This document shows, piece by piece, positions 8,471 through 17,248 of a stretch of DNA of 64,000 nt. Both the position numbers and the translations under genes were made by a program. Numbering within the stretch: position 1 is the first letter of the stretch; the number at the start of each line of letters is the position of its first letter. The stretch comes from Microcystis viridis FACHB-1342 (GTDB taxonomy: Bacteria; Cyanobacteriota; Cyanobacteriia; Cyanobacteriales; Microcystaceae): NCBI RefSeq assembly GCF_014698335.1, contig NZ_JACJSV010000006.1:1-64000 (forward strand). Direction: 5' to 3'. The notes beneath the pieces were generated by a model. The model was not told where the DNA came from, did not search any database, and saw nothing but the letters and a program-made list of their open reading frames with translations.

Positions 8471-9754
8471 ATGACGATCGATCCGCAACAACTCATCGAA
8501 CTGGCTCTCAAATCGGGAGCAGTGGCAGCCGAAGTTTATCAATCTTCCTCCCTTTCCCATCCCGTTTTTTTTGAGGCTAATCGTCTCAAACAGCTAGAAA
8601 GTTCCGAATCTGTGGGAACTGCCTTAAGATTATGGCGCGAGGGTTGTCCGGGGTTAGCGGTGGGTTATGGTGATGTGGAACCGGAAATTTTAGTAGAAAC
8701 AGCGTTAAATTTATCCTATCTCAATGCCCCCGAAGAAATCGAATTTTCGGCACCACGACAGGCAATTTATGACCCGATTGGCCAGGATGTGGCGGTAGAA
8801 TCTTTAATCGAGATGGGTAATCAAATGATTGGCCAAATTCGCCAAGTTTATCCTGAGGTTATTTGTAGTGGTGAATGGGAATGTGAACGGGAAATCACCC
8901 GTTTAGTTAATTCCCAGGGTTTATATTGTCAATATACCGATACAGCTTTGAGTTATTATCTGGGGATTGAATGGGTGCGGGGGGAGGATTTTCTCGCGGT
9001 TTATGATGGGGAATATACTCGCAGTACACCTCATCCCGATACGGTAATTAAACAGTTATTGCAGCGACTACAATGGGCCGCCAATAATGTGGATAGTCCC
9101 ACAGGTAAATTACCAATTTTATTGACTGCTAATGCAGTTACCCTGTTATGGGGTACGGTGGCGATGGCTTTAAATGGTAAACAGATCTTAGAAAAATCCT
9201 CGCCCTGGAGTGATAAAATCGGTCAATTGATTATGTCAGAACAGTTGACTTTATCTCAACAACCGGAGCGAGAACCCTATAGTTGTCCCTTTGATGATGA
9301 GGGAACTCCCACCAAATTTTTATCTTTAATTGAACGAGGTAGAGTTAAAGAATTCTATAGCGATCGTACCACGGCCAGACTATTAAAAACTACTCCGACG
9401 GGAAACGGTTTTCGTCCCGGGTTAGGGGTTTATCCTATGCCAGATTTAGTTAATCTAATCGTGGCACCGGGAGAGGGAACTTTAGAGGATTTAATCTCGC
9501 AAATAGATGAAGGTCTAGTTATTGACCAAATTTTAGGTCATGGGGCCGATATTTCGGGCGATTTTTCTGTCAATATCGATCTGGGTTATCGCATAGAAAA
9601 GGGCAAAATCACCGGACGAGTTAAAGATACAATGGTAACGGGAAATGTTTATACTGCTTTGCAGAATTTAATCGCTTTGGGGTCCGATAATCAATGGAAT
9701 GGCTCCTGTTATACTCCCTCGCTAATCGTTGATAGTTTATCAGTGGTAGGGTAA
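8471..9754 (+). CDS. TldD/PmbA (TldE) family protein
   Basis: 427 residues, ATG at 8471. The family works as TldD-TldE heterodimeric metalloprotease, maturing peptide antibiotics and degrading antitoxins. This one lacks the HExxxH zinc motif of TldD, so it resembles the TldE/PmbA partner. Recognisable stretches are GAVAAEVYQSSS at the start, LRLWREGCPGLAVGYGD, FRPGLGVYPMPDLVNLIVAPGEGTL and ISGDFSVNIDLGYRIEKGKI near the C-terminus. The TldD partner gene is not in the window. Monocistronic; the IS30 remnant lies upstream and a 49-bp direct repeat downstream. Confidence 0.9.
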   Translation: MTIDPQQLIELALKSGAVAAEVYQSSSLSHPVFFEANRLKQLESSESVGTALRLWREGCPGLAVGYGDVEPEILVETALNLSYLNAPEEIEFSAPRQAIYDPIGQDVAVESLIEMGNQMIGQIRQVYPEVICSGEWECEREITRLVNSQGLYCQYTDTALSYYLGIEWVRGEDFLAVYDGEYTRSTPHPDTVIKQLLQRLQWAANNVDSPTGKLPILLTANAVTLLWGTVAMALNGKQILEKSSPWSDKIGQLIMSEQLTLSQQPEREPYSCPFDDEGTPTKFLSLIERGRVKEFYSDRTTARLLKTTPTGNGFRPGLGVYPMPDLVNLIVAPGEGTLEDLISQIDEGLVIDQILGHGADISGDFSVNIDLGYRIEKGKITGRVKDTMVTGNVYTALQNLIALGSDNQWNGSCYTPSLIVDSLSVVG

Positions 9755-9760
9755 AAATGT

Positions 9761-9896
9761 GGCGTTGTCAAATTGAAAGATGCTCCTAATCAGATGGGAA
9801 CTGAAATTACTATGTGTAGGGCTAATTCATGAATTAGCCCTACAATAGGCGTTGTCAAATTGAAAGATGCTCCGAATCATCTGGGAACTGAAATTA
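9761..9896. repeat. 49-bp direct repeats flanking a 30-bp perfect palindrome
   Basis: Copies at 9761..9809 and 9848..9896 (GGCGTTGTCAAATTGAAAGA and on) differ at three or four positions. Between them is a perfect 30-bp palindrome, 9815..9844, whose arms read TGTAGGGCTAATTCA. The rest of the gap, 9897..10021, shows nothing recognisable. Confidence 0.9.
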
Positions 9897-10021
9897 ACTC
9901 AGCTTACTTTTTGGGGTTAATTTTTTTGGGCTTTATTTGACCTGAAAAGAGGGGGGTCGCAGGCAGGCACGGATTCCCATTATATAAGAAATTATCTGTC
10001 AAGTCGCGGGGTTTTGTCAAG

Positions 10022-10100
10022 CTTTTTTGGAAAAAAAATTAACCGACACTCAAGGGGAGAAAATTATCGGCAGAGATATTATTTAATCTCCCCTTTGAGT
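10022..10100 (-). terminator. Hairpin terminator after the ABC-2-like permease gene
   Basis: On the minus strand ACTCAAAGGGGAGA pairs with TCTCCCCTTGAGT (arms at 10048-10060 and 10085-10100), followed by GGTTAATTTTTTTTCC. It starts ten bases past the stop codon. The long loop is unusual, the T run is good. Confidence 0.7.
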
Positions 10101-10109
10101 AGGTATTTT

Positions 10110-11792
10110 TCAGCCTGGGATTAACGCTTTAGTTGCCGAGGCACCAAGGCGATTTAATTGGCGATTAATTTGCCATCCGACGAGGGTTAAACCCAACCAC
10201 TGACTGAAAATTGCCAAAGCGAAAGAGGGAAGTGTAGCGTATTTAGTAGCGGCAATGGGAAGAAAAGTAAAAAACCATAAAAGCGGAGATTGACTGGGAT
10301 CAACTCGCAGGACAGCGAAACAGAGGAAGGGGAAAATAATCAAAATGCCGATGCTAGTGGCTGCCAGCAAAGCGCGTTTATTTGTGCTGCCTAACATCAA
10401 TAATTGGGCGATAGCGGCATAGACTAAAATCATGTTCATTGCCAAGAGAAACCCGGCTGCAGTGGCTAGTTTATATTGATGGAGAGGGGCGATAAAAATA
10501 GCGGGAAGGATGAATAAAATGGCAATGGCGACGTTAACAGCCATGGCTAGGGTAGAAGGGCTTTTTTCGCCAAAGATTAGAGCTTTCCCCAGACTAATGC
10601 CCTTTTTTCCTTGCAGATGACGATAGCGCGCCCAATCTTGGAGAGTTTGACGGGGGGGAGTGAGGGCAAAAAGGATTAACAAGCCAAAAATTGCCACAAA
10701 AACGCTAAGAATGACAAAATTATCGAAAAGATAGCTCGGTTCGAGAGTTTGGAAGACAAAACCTAGGCTAATGGCGCTAAAACAGCCCATCATCCAGTAA
10801 CTTTGGGGTTTACTAACAAGAGTAGCGAGGGGATTATGGAAGCGACGCTGGATAATTCTGGTTAAACCGTAGGTACAGAGGGCGAAATTGAGCAAAATTA
10901 AGCCAATACCCATTATAACGGATTGCCAGAGAGATTGACCGTACCAACGCAGATCGAAGATTTGTGAGATTCCTAGATAGCGTACCGCATCGGGGGGGAG
11001 AAAGGTAGATTTAACTAGATAGGGAAGGAAAAAACTAGGATTAAAGAGAATTAACCAATCAAAGGGGGTACGGGAACCGCCATAGCCCGATAAAGTAAAA
11101 ATACTGCTATAAAACACAAAGATTAAGACTGTAGCACTGCCTAACCAGGGTTGAAATCCTCCTAACCATGGCGTGGCTAAAGCGAAACTAAGGGCAGCAT
11201 GATAGAAAAAGGCACAACTAGCGATCAGAACCGCGTAGAAGGCTAAAATTAACGACAAGGGAATACCTGCTAATAAACCCGCCCCCAAGTGAAAGGGTAA
11301 AGCGAGAAGACAGACGAGATAGAGGAGAATGGGAACCCCGAAAATTTTGCCGATAAAAATCGTTTTGGCGGGTTGGGGACTCAGACGGATAAAATTAAGT
11401 GTACCTCGGCGCTCTTCCCCAGAAAGGTCCGCGATTAATTGATAGGTTCCCACCACTAAAAGAGCGAAAATGCCGGTAATACTCAGAAAAGTGAAGATAT
11501 CTAACCACCATAACCGGGAGATAATCATCCATTGACCATTTAAGTCTTGGATACAGTATTTAAGCCCACTATAGGGATAATAGTCGTTGTTATTGGGGGG
11601 ATTAGCGGTACAGTAACGACTAAATCCCGCTCCTACTGGCAAGAGATTTTGATAGTACAAGTAAACTAATAATTGACCAACAAGGGAGATAATCGAGGCG
11701 ATCGAGATATTTTTCGGGGTTAATCTTCCTTGCCATTCTCGCATAATTTGCGGGTTGGTTTCCGTAAGGCGATCGATTATTGTCAGTATCAT
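10110..11792 (-). CDS. Polytopic membrane protein, ABC-2-type permease-like
   Basis: 560 residues from the ATG at 11792. The frame is open further upstream to 12104, but that part is the intergenic repeat and is not protein-like. About 12 hydrophobic segments. After the third lies GEERRGTLNFIRLSPQPAKT then IFIGKIFGVP, which matches the ABC-2 exporter permease pattern in which a conserved loop precedes the GK motif. No ATP-binding gene is next to it. Fits a cyanobacterial export permease of unknown substrate; the family call is moderate, the membrane topology is clear. The gene is followed by a terminator hairpin. Confidence 0.7.
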   Translation of the reverse strand: MILTIIDRLTETNPQIMREWQGRLTPKNISIASIISLVGQLLVYLYYQNLLPVGAGFSRYCTANPPNNNDYYPYSGLKYCIQDLNGQWMIISRLWWLDIFTFLSITGIFALLVVGTYQLIADLSGEERRGTLNFIRLSPQPAKTIFIGKIFGVPILLYLVCLLALPFHLGAGLLAGIPLSLILAFYAVLIASCAFFYHAALSFALATPWLGGFQPWLGSATVLIFVFYSSIFTLSGYGGSRTPFDWLILFNPSFFLPYLVKSTFLPPDAVRYLGISQIFDLRWYGQSLWQSVIMGIGLILLNFALCTYGLTRIIQRRFHNPLATLVSKPQSYWMMGCFSAISLGFVFQTLEPSYLFDNFVILSVFVAIFGLLILFALTPPRQTLQDWARYRHLQGKKGISLGKALIFGEKSPSTLAMAVNVAIAILFILPAIFIAPLHQYKLATAAGFLLAMNMILVYAAIAQLLMLGSTNKRALLAATSIGILIIFPFLCFAVLRVDPSQSPLLWFFTFLPIAATKYATLPSFALAIFSQWLGLTLVGWQINRQLNRLGASATKALIPG

Positions 11793-11890
11793 ATTTCTGT
11801 CCTCTCTACAGCCGTCAACAGGAGCTAATCCTAGATTAACCCGGTAACTTCTCGATCGGTTTGGGGATGAAGAAATCCCTCGATATGCAG

Positions 11891-11975
11891 CTAAGTAGCT
11901 GGTTATAATTAAATTAAAAAGGGATTTTAGGTTCGATCCCTCCTGAAATCCGCTCTTGATCAGGGGGGTGCCGAT
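11891..11975. repeat. Dispersed repeat related to 1251..1395 (inverted)
   Basis: AAGTAGCTGG, TTATAATTAAATTAAAAAG and GGATTTTAGGTTCGATCCC match the reverse complement of 1346..1391. It runs on into CTCTTGATCAGGGGGGTGCCGATCC, a diverged version of the C6/G6 unit at 1251. It occupies the space between the permease gene and arsM. A short GTTCGATCCC piece recurs at 13045. Confidence 0.8.
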
Positions 11976-12050
11976 CCACCCTGCTAAGATAGCGTTGGGC
12001 GAGGATGCGAAGTAAGTCCTTGAATTGATCAGAGAAAAGGAGTTTAAAGG

Positions 12051-13025
12051 ATGAAAATGACTTATCTGGAAGCTACTGCCAAATTTTACAGCGAAGTAGC
12101 CCAAGCTCCCGAAGTGGGGCTATGTTGTGTTCAAAGCAGTCCTTTGCAACTGCCGGGGTTAAAAATCCCCGCCATTATGCAGGAGATGAACTATGGTTGT
12201 GGCACGACGGTGCAGGTTAATGAATTGGGCAATTCTCCCAGGGTTTTGTATGTGGGTGTGGGTGGTGGTTTAGAAGCACTGCAATTCGCCTATTTTTCCC
12301 GTCGTCCGGGGGGAGTCATTGCGGTGGATCCAGTGCCGGAAATGCGTTGGGCAGCCCAAAGAAATCTCGGCGAAGCACTGCCAGAAAATCCCTGGTTTAG
12401 TCTCGATTTTGTGGAAATTAAAGATGGTTCCGCTTTTGAATTGCCGGTGGAGGATGCCTCCGTCGATGTAGTGGCGCAGAATTGTCTTTTTAATATCTTT
12501 AAACCAGCCGATTTACAGTTAGCTTTACGCGAGGCTTTTCGCGTCTTAAAACCGGGAGGACGTTTACTGATGAGTGATCCGATCGCCCCTCGTCCAATTC
12601 CTGAACATTTGCAAGAAGATCAGCGTTTAAGGGCTATGTGTCTATCGGGGGCCTTGACCTACGATGATTATATTCAACAGTTGATTGCTGCTGGTTTTGG
12701 TCAGGTAGAAATTCGGGCCCGTCGTCCCTATCGTTTACTGGACTGTCAGAGTTATAATTTAGCCAAGCCGCTCCTCTTAGAAAGTTTGGATTCCGTTGCT
12801 TTTAAAGTAGCTATTCCCGAAGATGGGGCCTGTATTTTTACCGGCAAAACTGCTATTTATACTGGTACGGAGGCAATTTTTGATGATGGTGCTGGGCATA
12901 TTTTAGCCAAAGGATTACCAGTGGCCGTCTGTGATAAAACTGCGAGCAACTTAGCTCGTTTGTCTCCCCAAGATATCCTCATCACCGAGTCCACTTGGCA
13001 CTATAATGGGGGCGGTTGCTGTTAA
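12051..13025 (+). CDS. arsM: Arsenite methyltransferase, arsenosugar-pathway ArsM type
   Basis: 324 residues. SAM-dependent methylation of arsenite in the cytoplasm, giving methylated arsenicals that cyanobacteria pass to arsenosugars. SAM motif VLYVGVGGGLEALQFA near residue 63-78, then VIAVDPVPEM, ASVDVVAQNCLFNI and FRVLKPGGRLLMSD. Arsenic-binding cysteines are candidates at CC (25-26, in VGLCCVQ), C49 (NYGCG) and C145 (QNCLF); the chain ends GGGCC. ATG at 12051 with AAGGAG eight bases upstream. The radical-SAM partner arsS and an ArsR site are not visible here. Confidence 0.85.
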   Translation: MKMTYLEATAKFYSEVAQAPEVGLCCVQSSPLQLPGLKIPAIMQEMNYGCGTTVQVNELGNSPRVLYVGVGGGLEALQFAYFSRRPGGVIAVDPVPEMRWAAQRNLGEALPENPWFSLDFVEIKDGSAFELPVEDASVDVVAQNCLFNIFKPADLQLALREAFRVLKPGGRLLMSDPIAPRPIPEHLQEDQRLRAMCLSGALTYDDYIQQLIAAGFGQVEIRARRPYRLLDCQSYNLAKPLLLESLDSVAFKVAIPEDGACIFTGKTAIYTGTEAIFDDGAGHILAKGLPVAVCDKTASNLARLSPQDILITESTWHYNGGGCC

Positions 13026-13055
13026 AAAAGTACGGTCGAGGCAAGTTCGATCCCT

Positions 13056-13128
13056 CAGTTATCAGTTATCAGTTATCAGTTACCAGTTACCAGTTATCAG
13101 TTATCAGTTACCAGTTATCAGTTATCAG
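13056..13128. repeat. Heptamer tandem repeat, about 10.4 copies of CAGTTAT/CAGTTAC
   Basis: Seven-base periodicity is exact from 13056 to 13128, with only T/C variation at the last base, then it decays toward 13170. It lies between the convergent arsM and proA genes. Confidence 0.95.
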
Positions 13129-13207
13129 ATGTGAGTTTTCAGTTCACTGATTACTGTTCACTGTTCACTGGACGGCTACGCCGTGCCTTTGGCAACACTG
13201 AAAAAAA

Positions 13208-14455
13208 CTAGCCTTGCACTACCTGTTTAAGGGTGGTAAAGGTTTCTAGGTTGATTAACCCCCGGCGCTGGCCTTTTTGGTTGGAAATGCCCAAAAATAC
13301 CGATTCTCCCTGTTTGGGATTGCGATCAAATCGGGGTGAAGAATTGATATAAACTAAAGCACTATCGGACTCCATGGCGAATTGACGACTTTCTCGATAG
13401 GATTCGGTGACAATACAATCCGCATGACCGCTACTATACTTATTAATCCAAGCGATCGCATCAGTGAGGGTATCCACTAACCTAAAGGCCACCGTTTTTT
13501 CTAAATAGGGTCTTTGCCAATCATTATCGGTAGTAATAGTTAAATGTTCGGGAAAATCCGCCGCTAATCGGGTATCTCCCCGCAATTTAAAGCCTTTTTC
13601 CTGCAAACTTTTAAACAAACGACTTAAAGTCGAAGAATTGTGATGGGGACTAATTAAAACTTTTTCGATCGCGTTAACCGGATCTGGTATGCTGCCATGA
13701 CTATCGATAATTACCTGACGAGCTAACTCCAAATCGCCACTAGGAGACCAATACAAATAACAGTTTCCCATGGCCGCACGCAAAACGGGAACCGTAGCCA
13801 ATTGACTCACGCGACCGATTAAACTAGGGCGACCGTAGGGAATGATCAAATTAACATAATTTTCCTGGGTCAGCAACTCCTCTAGGGAGGGACTAGAATC
13901 ACAGGGTAAACCACTCACACAATCCACGGGTAAACCCACATCTTCCAATGCTTCTTGGATAATTTCCGTAATCACCTCATCGGAATGACTAGAGGCATTG
14001 GAACCGCGAATAATCAAACTATTGCCACTTTTTAGGGAAAATCCCGCCGCTACCATCGCTAATTCCGGAAAACCTTCATAGACGAAGGCAATCACTCCTA
14101 AAGGCATCCTTTGGCAATAGGTTTGGGAAGGATTGAGTTGATAGGCTGCGTTAATTACCTGTTGCAGCGGATCCGATGCTTCCGCTAGTTGTTGTAATAC
14201 CTCCACCGTCGTCTCTAAACGTTCGGGAGTTAACCGTAGCCAGCGAATCATTTGTTCTGAGACAGCCATCTCTCGACTGACTTCTAAATCGAGGGTATTG
14301 GCTTCTAAAATACGATCAAAGCCAGTTTTAATGGCATTAGCGATCGCAATTACTCCGCGATTTCTTTCATTGCCATTAAATTGACCTAGAGCCAGAAAAG
14401 CATTGTATGCTTGCTTAAAGATCGTCAGGGGGGGGATGGAGGAACTTTCGATCAT
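13208..14455 (-). CDS. proA: Gamma-glutamyl phosphate reductase
   Basis: 415 residues, usual length. NADPH-dependent reduction of gamma-glutamyl phosphate to glutamate semialdehyde, second step of proline synthesis. Aldehyde-dehydrogenase superfamily: MPLGVIAFVYEGFPELAMVA, SGNSLIIRGSNASSHS, the cofactor loop, SHGSIPDPVNAIEKVLI, and SDSALVYINSSPRFDR near the end. Many cyanobacteria carry two proA-like paralogues; I see one here. ATG at 14455. Confidence 0.93.
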   Translation of the reverse strand: MIESSSIPPLTIFKQAYNAFLALGQFNGNERNRGVIAIANAIKTGFDRILEANTLDLEVSREMAVSEQMIRWLRLTPERLETTVEVLQQLAEASDPLQQVINAAYQLNPSQTYCQRMPLGVIAFVYEGFPELAMVAAGFSLKSGNSLIIRGSNASSHSDEVITEIIQEALEDVGLPVDCVSGLPCDSSPSLEELLTQENYVNLIIPYGRPSLIGRVSQLATVPVLRAAMGNCYLYWSPSGDLELARQVIIDSHGSIPDPVNAIEKVLISPHHNSSTLSRLFKSLQEKGFKLRGDTRLAADFPEHLTITTDNDWQRPYLEKTVAFRLVDTLTDAIAWINKYSSGHADCIVTESYRESRQFAMESDSALVYINSSPRFDRNPKQGESVFLGISNQKGQRRGLINLETFTTLKQVVQG

Positions 14456-14465
14456 AGATTCTTGT

Positions 14466-14873
14466 CTAGCGTCGATAGGCTAACCAAAAGATTAACGCGG
14501 GCAAAATAACTAATAGCATAACTAGAATTGCCCCAAAAATCACGCTTACCCCTGGCGGTGATTTTAAAATTAAGGGTAGCCAGACGACCGATAATAACAG
14601 AATTATCCCCACCATCAGGGGTAATACCTCTTGTGCAAGGCGCCGATTCGTACTCACCCAACGAAATCCCGTCCAGCGCCAACTGCGTTTATAGGGATAG
14701 TGGGGGGCTAATTGTTCGATAATTTGGCCGTTTTCCTGTACCACAAATATCTGTTGACAGCGATCGCAGCCAAAGGCATCGGTCAATAAAATCGGGCATA
14801 ATGTCCCTTTCCGACGACAGGGACAAGGATAGTCTTGGTGTAGGTCGATTTTGGTATATTTATGCGGTCGCAC
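14466..14873 (-). CDS. Small membrane protein with N-terminal cysteine cluster, function unknown
   Basis: 135 residues, ATG at 14873. The N-terminal half carries CPCRRKGTLC and CDRC (zinc-ribbon-like spacing), the C-terminal half two strong hydrophobic segments (about 85-105 and 108-130). A soluble cysteine-rich domain tethered to a membrane hairpin is the likely layout. The stop is 10 bases upstream of the proA start on the same strand, so the two genes are probably co-transcribed. I do not recognise a named family. Confidence 0.7.
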   Translation of the reverse strand: MRPHKYTKIDLHQDYPCPCRRKGTLCPILLTDAFGCDRCQQIFVVQENGQIIEQLAPHYPYKRSWRWTGFRWVSTNRRLAQEVLPLMVGIILLLSVVWLPLILKSPPGVSVIFGAILVMLLVILPALIFWLAYRR

Positions 14874-15045
14874 AAGCTAAATTTTTGTTTATAAACGGTT
14901 GTTTTTAGTCGCTCGTGGTCAATAGCTCAGGGATTCAATGGTTGCCCAAAATCCTCAACCCTATTGCTCACGGATAATCCCCATCTTAAGGGATATCCCT
15001 AAATTATTCCTACTAATCTTAAGAGCTATTTCAAGATTTTTTCAA

Positions 15046-15116
15046 GCGGGCAACGCGATTCGAACGCGCGACATTCACCTTGGCAAGGTGACGCTCTACC
15101 ACTGAGCTATGCCCGC
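15046..15116 (-). tRNA. tRNA-Gly (anticodon GCC)
   Basis: 71 bases, cloverleaf complete: acceptor GCGGGCA/TGCCCGC, D arm GCTCAGTGGTAGAGC, anticodon stem TCACC/GGTGA with loop TTGCCAA, T loop TTCGAAT. CCA is not encoded. Confidence 0.97.
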
Positions 15117-15187
15117 AAGCCGTTTTTTTACACTTCCCTAAGCATCCCAAATCTCAGAGCATTTGTCAACTGGTTTGGAGCATTTTT

Positions 15188-15424
15188 TTACAATAATTCA
15201 TCTTCTGGCCAATCCCCCAAACCGGTAATAGCTTCGAGAACCACTTCTATCTTAGCCTGTAGTCGGTTGAACTGATGTTGCAAGCGATCAAAGCACTTGT
15301 CAATGGCGGCGAATTTTTCAGTGATAGGGCGTTCCATAGCCTCAAAAGCTGCCGTAATCGGCCCCTCTGGTTCTAAATCTAATTCCAGAGTCTTGATTCT
15401 CTCGACAGCGGGGAGTGGGGACAA
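15188..15424 (-). CDS. Short coiled-coil ORF, doubtful
   Basis: 78 codons beginning at TTG 15424; an ATG occurs only at the internal AMERPI methionine. The middle (AFEAMERPITEKFAAIDKCF to LQAKIEVVLEAI) has heptad-like spacing. The upstream part looks like non-coding spacer translated by chance. It may be a degenerate fragment of a longer coiled-coil protein. Confidence 0.35.
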   Translation of the reverse strand: MSPLPAVERIKTLELDLEPEGPITAAFEAMERPITEKFAAIDKCFDRLQHQFNRLQAKIEVVLEAITGLGDWPEDELL

Positions 15425-15453
15425 CTAAAACCCTAAATGCTGGGGGAATTTTC

Positions 15454-15999
15454 TTAGCCTTCCATCAGTGCCTGTGGGGGATTATTTTCCAATAATTCTA
15501 GGGGTTTATCTTCATCCCGGGGGCGCAATTGACGCATGAGACTAGCCATTTCTAGGGCAGATAGGCCATAATTCCAGCCCAAATTACTTTTAATCCCGGC
15601 CCGTTCGAGGGCCTGTTGTAGAGTATCAGTGGTGAGAATACCGAAGACAACGGGAACACCTGTCTGAAAAGCGGCCGCAGCGATGCCTTTAGCAGCCTCG
15701 GCAGCAACGTAGTCAAAATGGGGCGTTTGTCCGCGAATAATTGCCCCTAGACAAATAACGGCATCGTAACGGTGGGAAAGGGCGACTTGACGGGCTACCA
15801 TTGGCACTTCAAAGCTACCCGGTACCCAGATATAATCCACTTGTGTGCCATCGGGATTAACATCAACCCCGTGACGCTTGAGACAGTCTTGACAGCCTGA
15901 TAACAGTTTATCAGTGACCAGATCATTAAAACGACCAATCACGATCGCAAAGTGCAAGGACGATATATCCTCGGTAAAATTTCCCTCAAAAACAGTCAT
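15454..15999 (-). CDS. ribH: 6,7-dimethyl-8-ribityllumazine synthase
   Basis: 181 residues. Penultimate enzyme of riboflavin synthesis, condensing the pyrimidine diamine with dihydroxybutanone phosphate; forms hollow capsids in many bacteria. Motifs: [17 protein letters not shown], the WVPGSFEVP substrate loop, [19 protein letters not shown] with the catalytic histidine, and [20 protein letters not shown]. The C-terminus has a 25-residue extension ([20 protein letters not shown]) past the usual end. ATG at 15999. psbZ lies upstream on the same strand, separated by 129 bases with CACACC-type repeats, so co-transcription is uncertain. Confidence 0.95.
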   Translation of the reverse strand: MTVFEGNFTEDISSLHFAIVIGRFNDLVTDKLLSGCQDCLKRHGVDVNPDGTQVDYIWVPGSFEVPMVARQVALSHRYDAVICLGAIIRGQTPHFDYVAAEAAKGIAAAAFQTGVPVVFGILTTDTLQQALERAGIKSNLGWNYGLSALEMASLMRQLRPRDEDKPLELLENNPPQALMEG

Positions 16000-16128
16000 A
16001 GGTAAAAGGGGTTAGGGGTTGGGGAGAAGTGGGGTGTGGGGTGTGGGGTGTGGGGAGAATACTGACTCCTGACGACTGACTCCTGACGACTGGCTCCTGA
16101 CTCCTGTCCCCCGTCCCCCTGATCAAGA

Positions 16129-16317
16129 CTAAATCACTAAAAAGTTTAAAATAGCGACGGCAACGACTAAAATCGCCCAAATTGCCGAACCCACATAGAG
16201 AAGGGGTTTCGATTGATCCCAGTTTTGGGGGGAAGCATAGGCAACGGGGACACCAATCACCATCAGCAAGGAAAATAAAACTAAGGCAATGAGAAAAAAT
16301 TGAAAAACAATAGACAT
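16129..16317 (-). CDS. psbZ: Photosystem II protein Z
   Basis: 62 residues, two transmembrane helices (about 5-25 and 38-58) joined by a loop [13 protein letters not shown] typical of PsbZ/Ycf9. Thylakoid subunit at the edge of photosystem II that helps stabilise CP43 and antenna contacts. ATG at 16317 with GGAGAACCCA upstream. Confidence 0.97.
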   Translation of the reverse strand: MSIVFQFFLIALVLFSLLMVIGVPVAYASPQNWDQSKPLLYVGSAIWAILVVAVAILNFLVI

Positions 16318-16679
16318 GATTGGGTTCTCCTAAAGCAGTTGATCTTTATCTAGATAATTCTCCCAGATTTGATACTTGTATGGAAGAGCCTCGCTTCCAC
16401 TCAACTTAACTGGACGATCCTTTCTCTAAGTCCTCCCTGAATCAGGGGTTCCCAGGAGATATCCCTGTCAGACTGAATCCACGAGCATTTTAATTTTACT
16501 GCCACTGACTATCTAGCCCCAGCGGGGCTGAAAACTTTTTTCCAGTGTCTATCCTTGTCAAAAGCAGCATGGCAAGGGTTAGGTGGGGGAATTGACTCCC
16601 TGTAATCCCTTGCCCAGATTACAGTATTTTCGCGTTTTCGCCAAAGCTGCCCTAGAAAGATGTCCAGACTGCTGAACTG
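16318..16679. other. Intergenic with two small hairpins, no gene seen
   Basis: Holds the psbZ leader. AGCCCC-AGC-GGGGCT (about 16514..16528) followed by GAAAACTTTTTT looks like a plus-strand terminator but no plus-strand gene precedes it. CTGTAATC/GATTACAG (about 16600..16624) flank nine bases. Confidence 0.5.
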
Positions 16680-17135
16680 CTAAAAGCTAATGGTTAAGCC
16701 CCCCAAACGGATGCCAGCGCCAAAAATGACGAACAATACTGCTAGAGTGGTGACGGCGACTATGTGCAGGGCGAGGACATTTAAGTTTTCCTCGCTCAGT
16801 TTAGGAATGAGAAAAAAGCGGGAATGAAGGGCCAAGATGAGAGTTAATAACAGTAAAGCTAACTTAATTCCTATATAAACCGATAAAAAACTATCAAATG
16901 ACCAAAAATCACGAAATCCGGGCAAATAAATCCAAGTCAGTCCCAGGCCTGTTATTACCTGCAACAATAGCGCAGATAACCCAAAACTTTCAAAATATTG
17001 CTCAAATTGACGAATTCGGTCTGGTTCTCGGTTTTTGAGGGCCTGGGGTAGAACGGTGACTGCCAACAATAAATGCCCACCGGCCCAGACGGTCGCCCCT
17101 AGGGTGTGGAGAATTACTAAAATTTTGAACAACAT
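16680..17135 (-). CDS. CopD-like four-helix membrane protein
   Basis: 151 residues, four hydrophobic segments. The first contains H10 (LVILHTLGATVWAGGHLLLA) and H21, the third VYIGIKLALLLLTLILALHS, the fourth HIVAVTTLAVLFVIFGAGIR. This is the CopD/DUF2269-like plan, proteins of the cytoplasmic membrane implicated in copper handling or haem-type electron transfer. The histidines in helices 1 and 4 could bind a metal or haem. Substrate unknown. ATG at 17135. Confidence 0.75.
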   Translation of the reverse strand: MLFKILVILHTLGATVWAGGHLLLAVTVLPQALKNREPDRIRQFEQYFESFGLSALLLQVITGLGLTWIYLPGFRDFWSFDSFLSVYIGIKLALLLLTLILALHSRFFLIPKLSEENLNVLALHIVAVTTLAVLFVIFGAGIRLGGLTISF

Positions 17136-17248
17136 CGGTTTCTCTCAGTCATGATTTGCTAACTTATAGTTCTTGACCCGGTTATTGCCGAGCATTTAGT
17201 AACAATAGATACAGAAAAAATCCCGATAACTTCTCCTTACTAAAAAAT

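Noticed and set aside
11931-11950. GTTCGATCCC resembles the T arm of a tRNA
   Set aside because: No acceptor or anticodon arm fits; the motif belongs to a dispersed repeat also found at 1346 and 13045.
11793-12104. Upstream extension of the permease reading frame (104 codons)
   Set aside because: It translates the intergenic repeat and the arsM leader; the ATG at 11792 starts a protein-like sequence.
13056-13128. Possible CRISPR array
   Set aside because: The repeats are seven bases with no spacers, so this is a simple tandem repeat.
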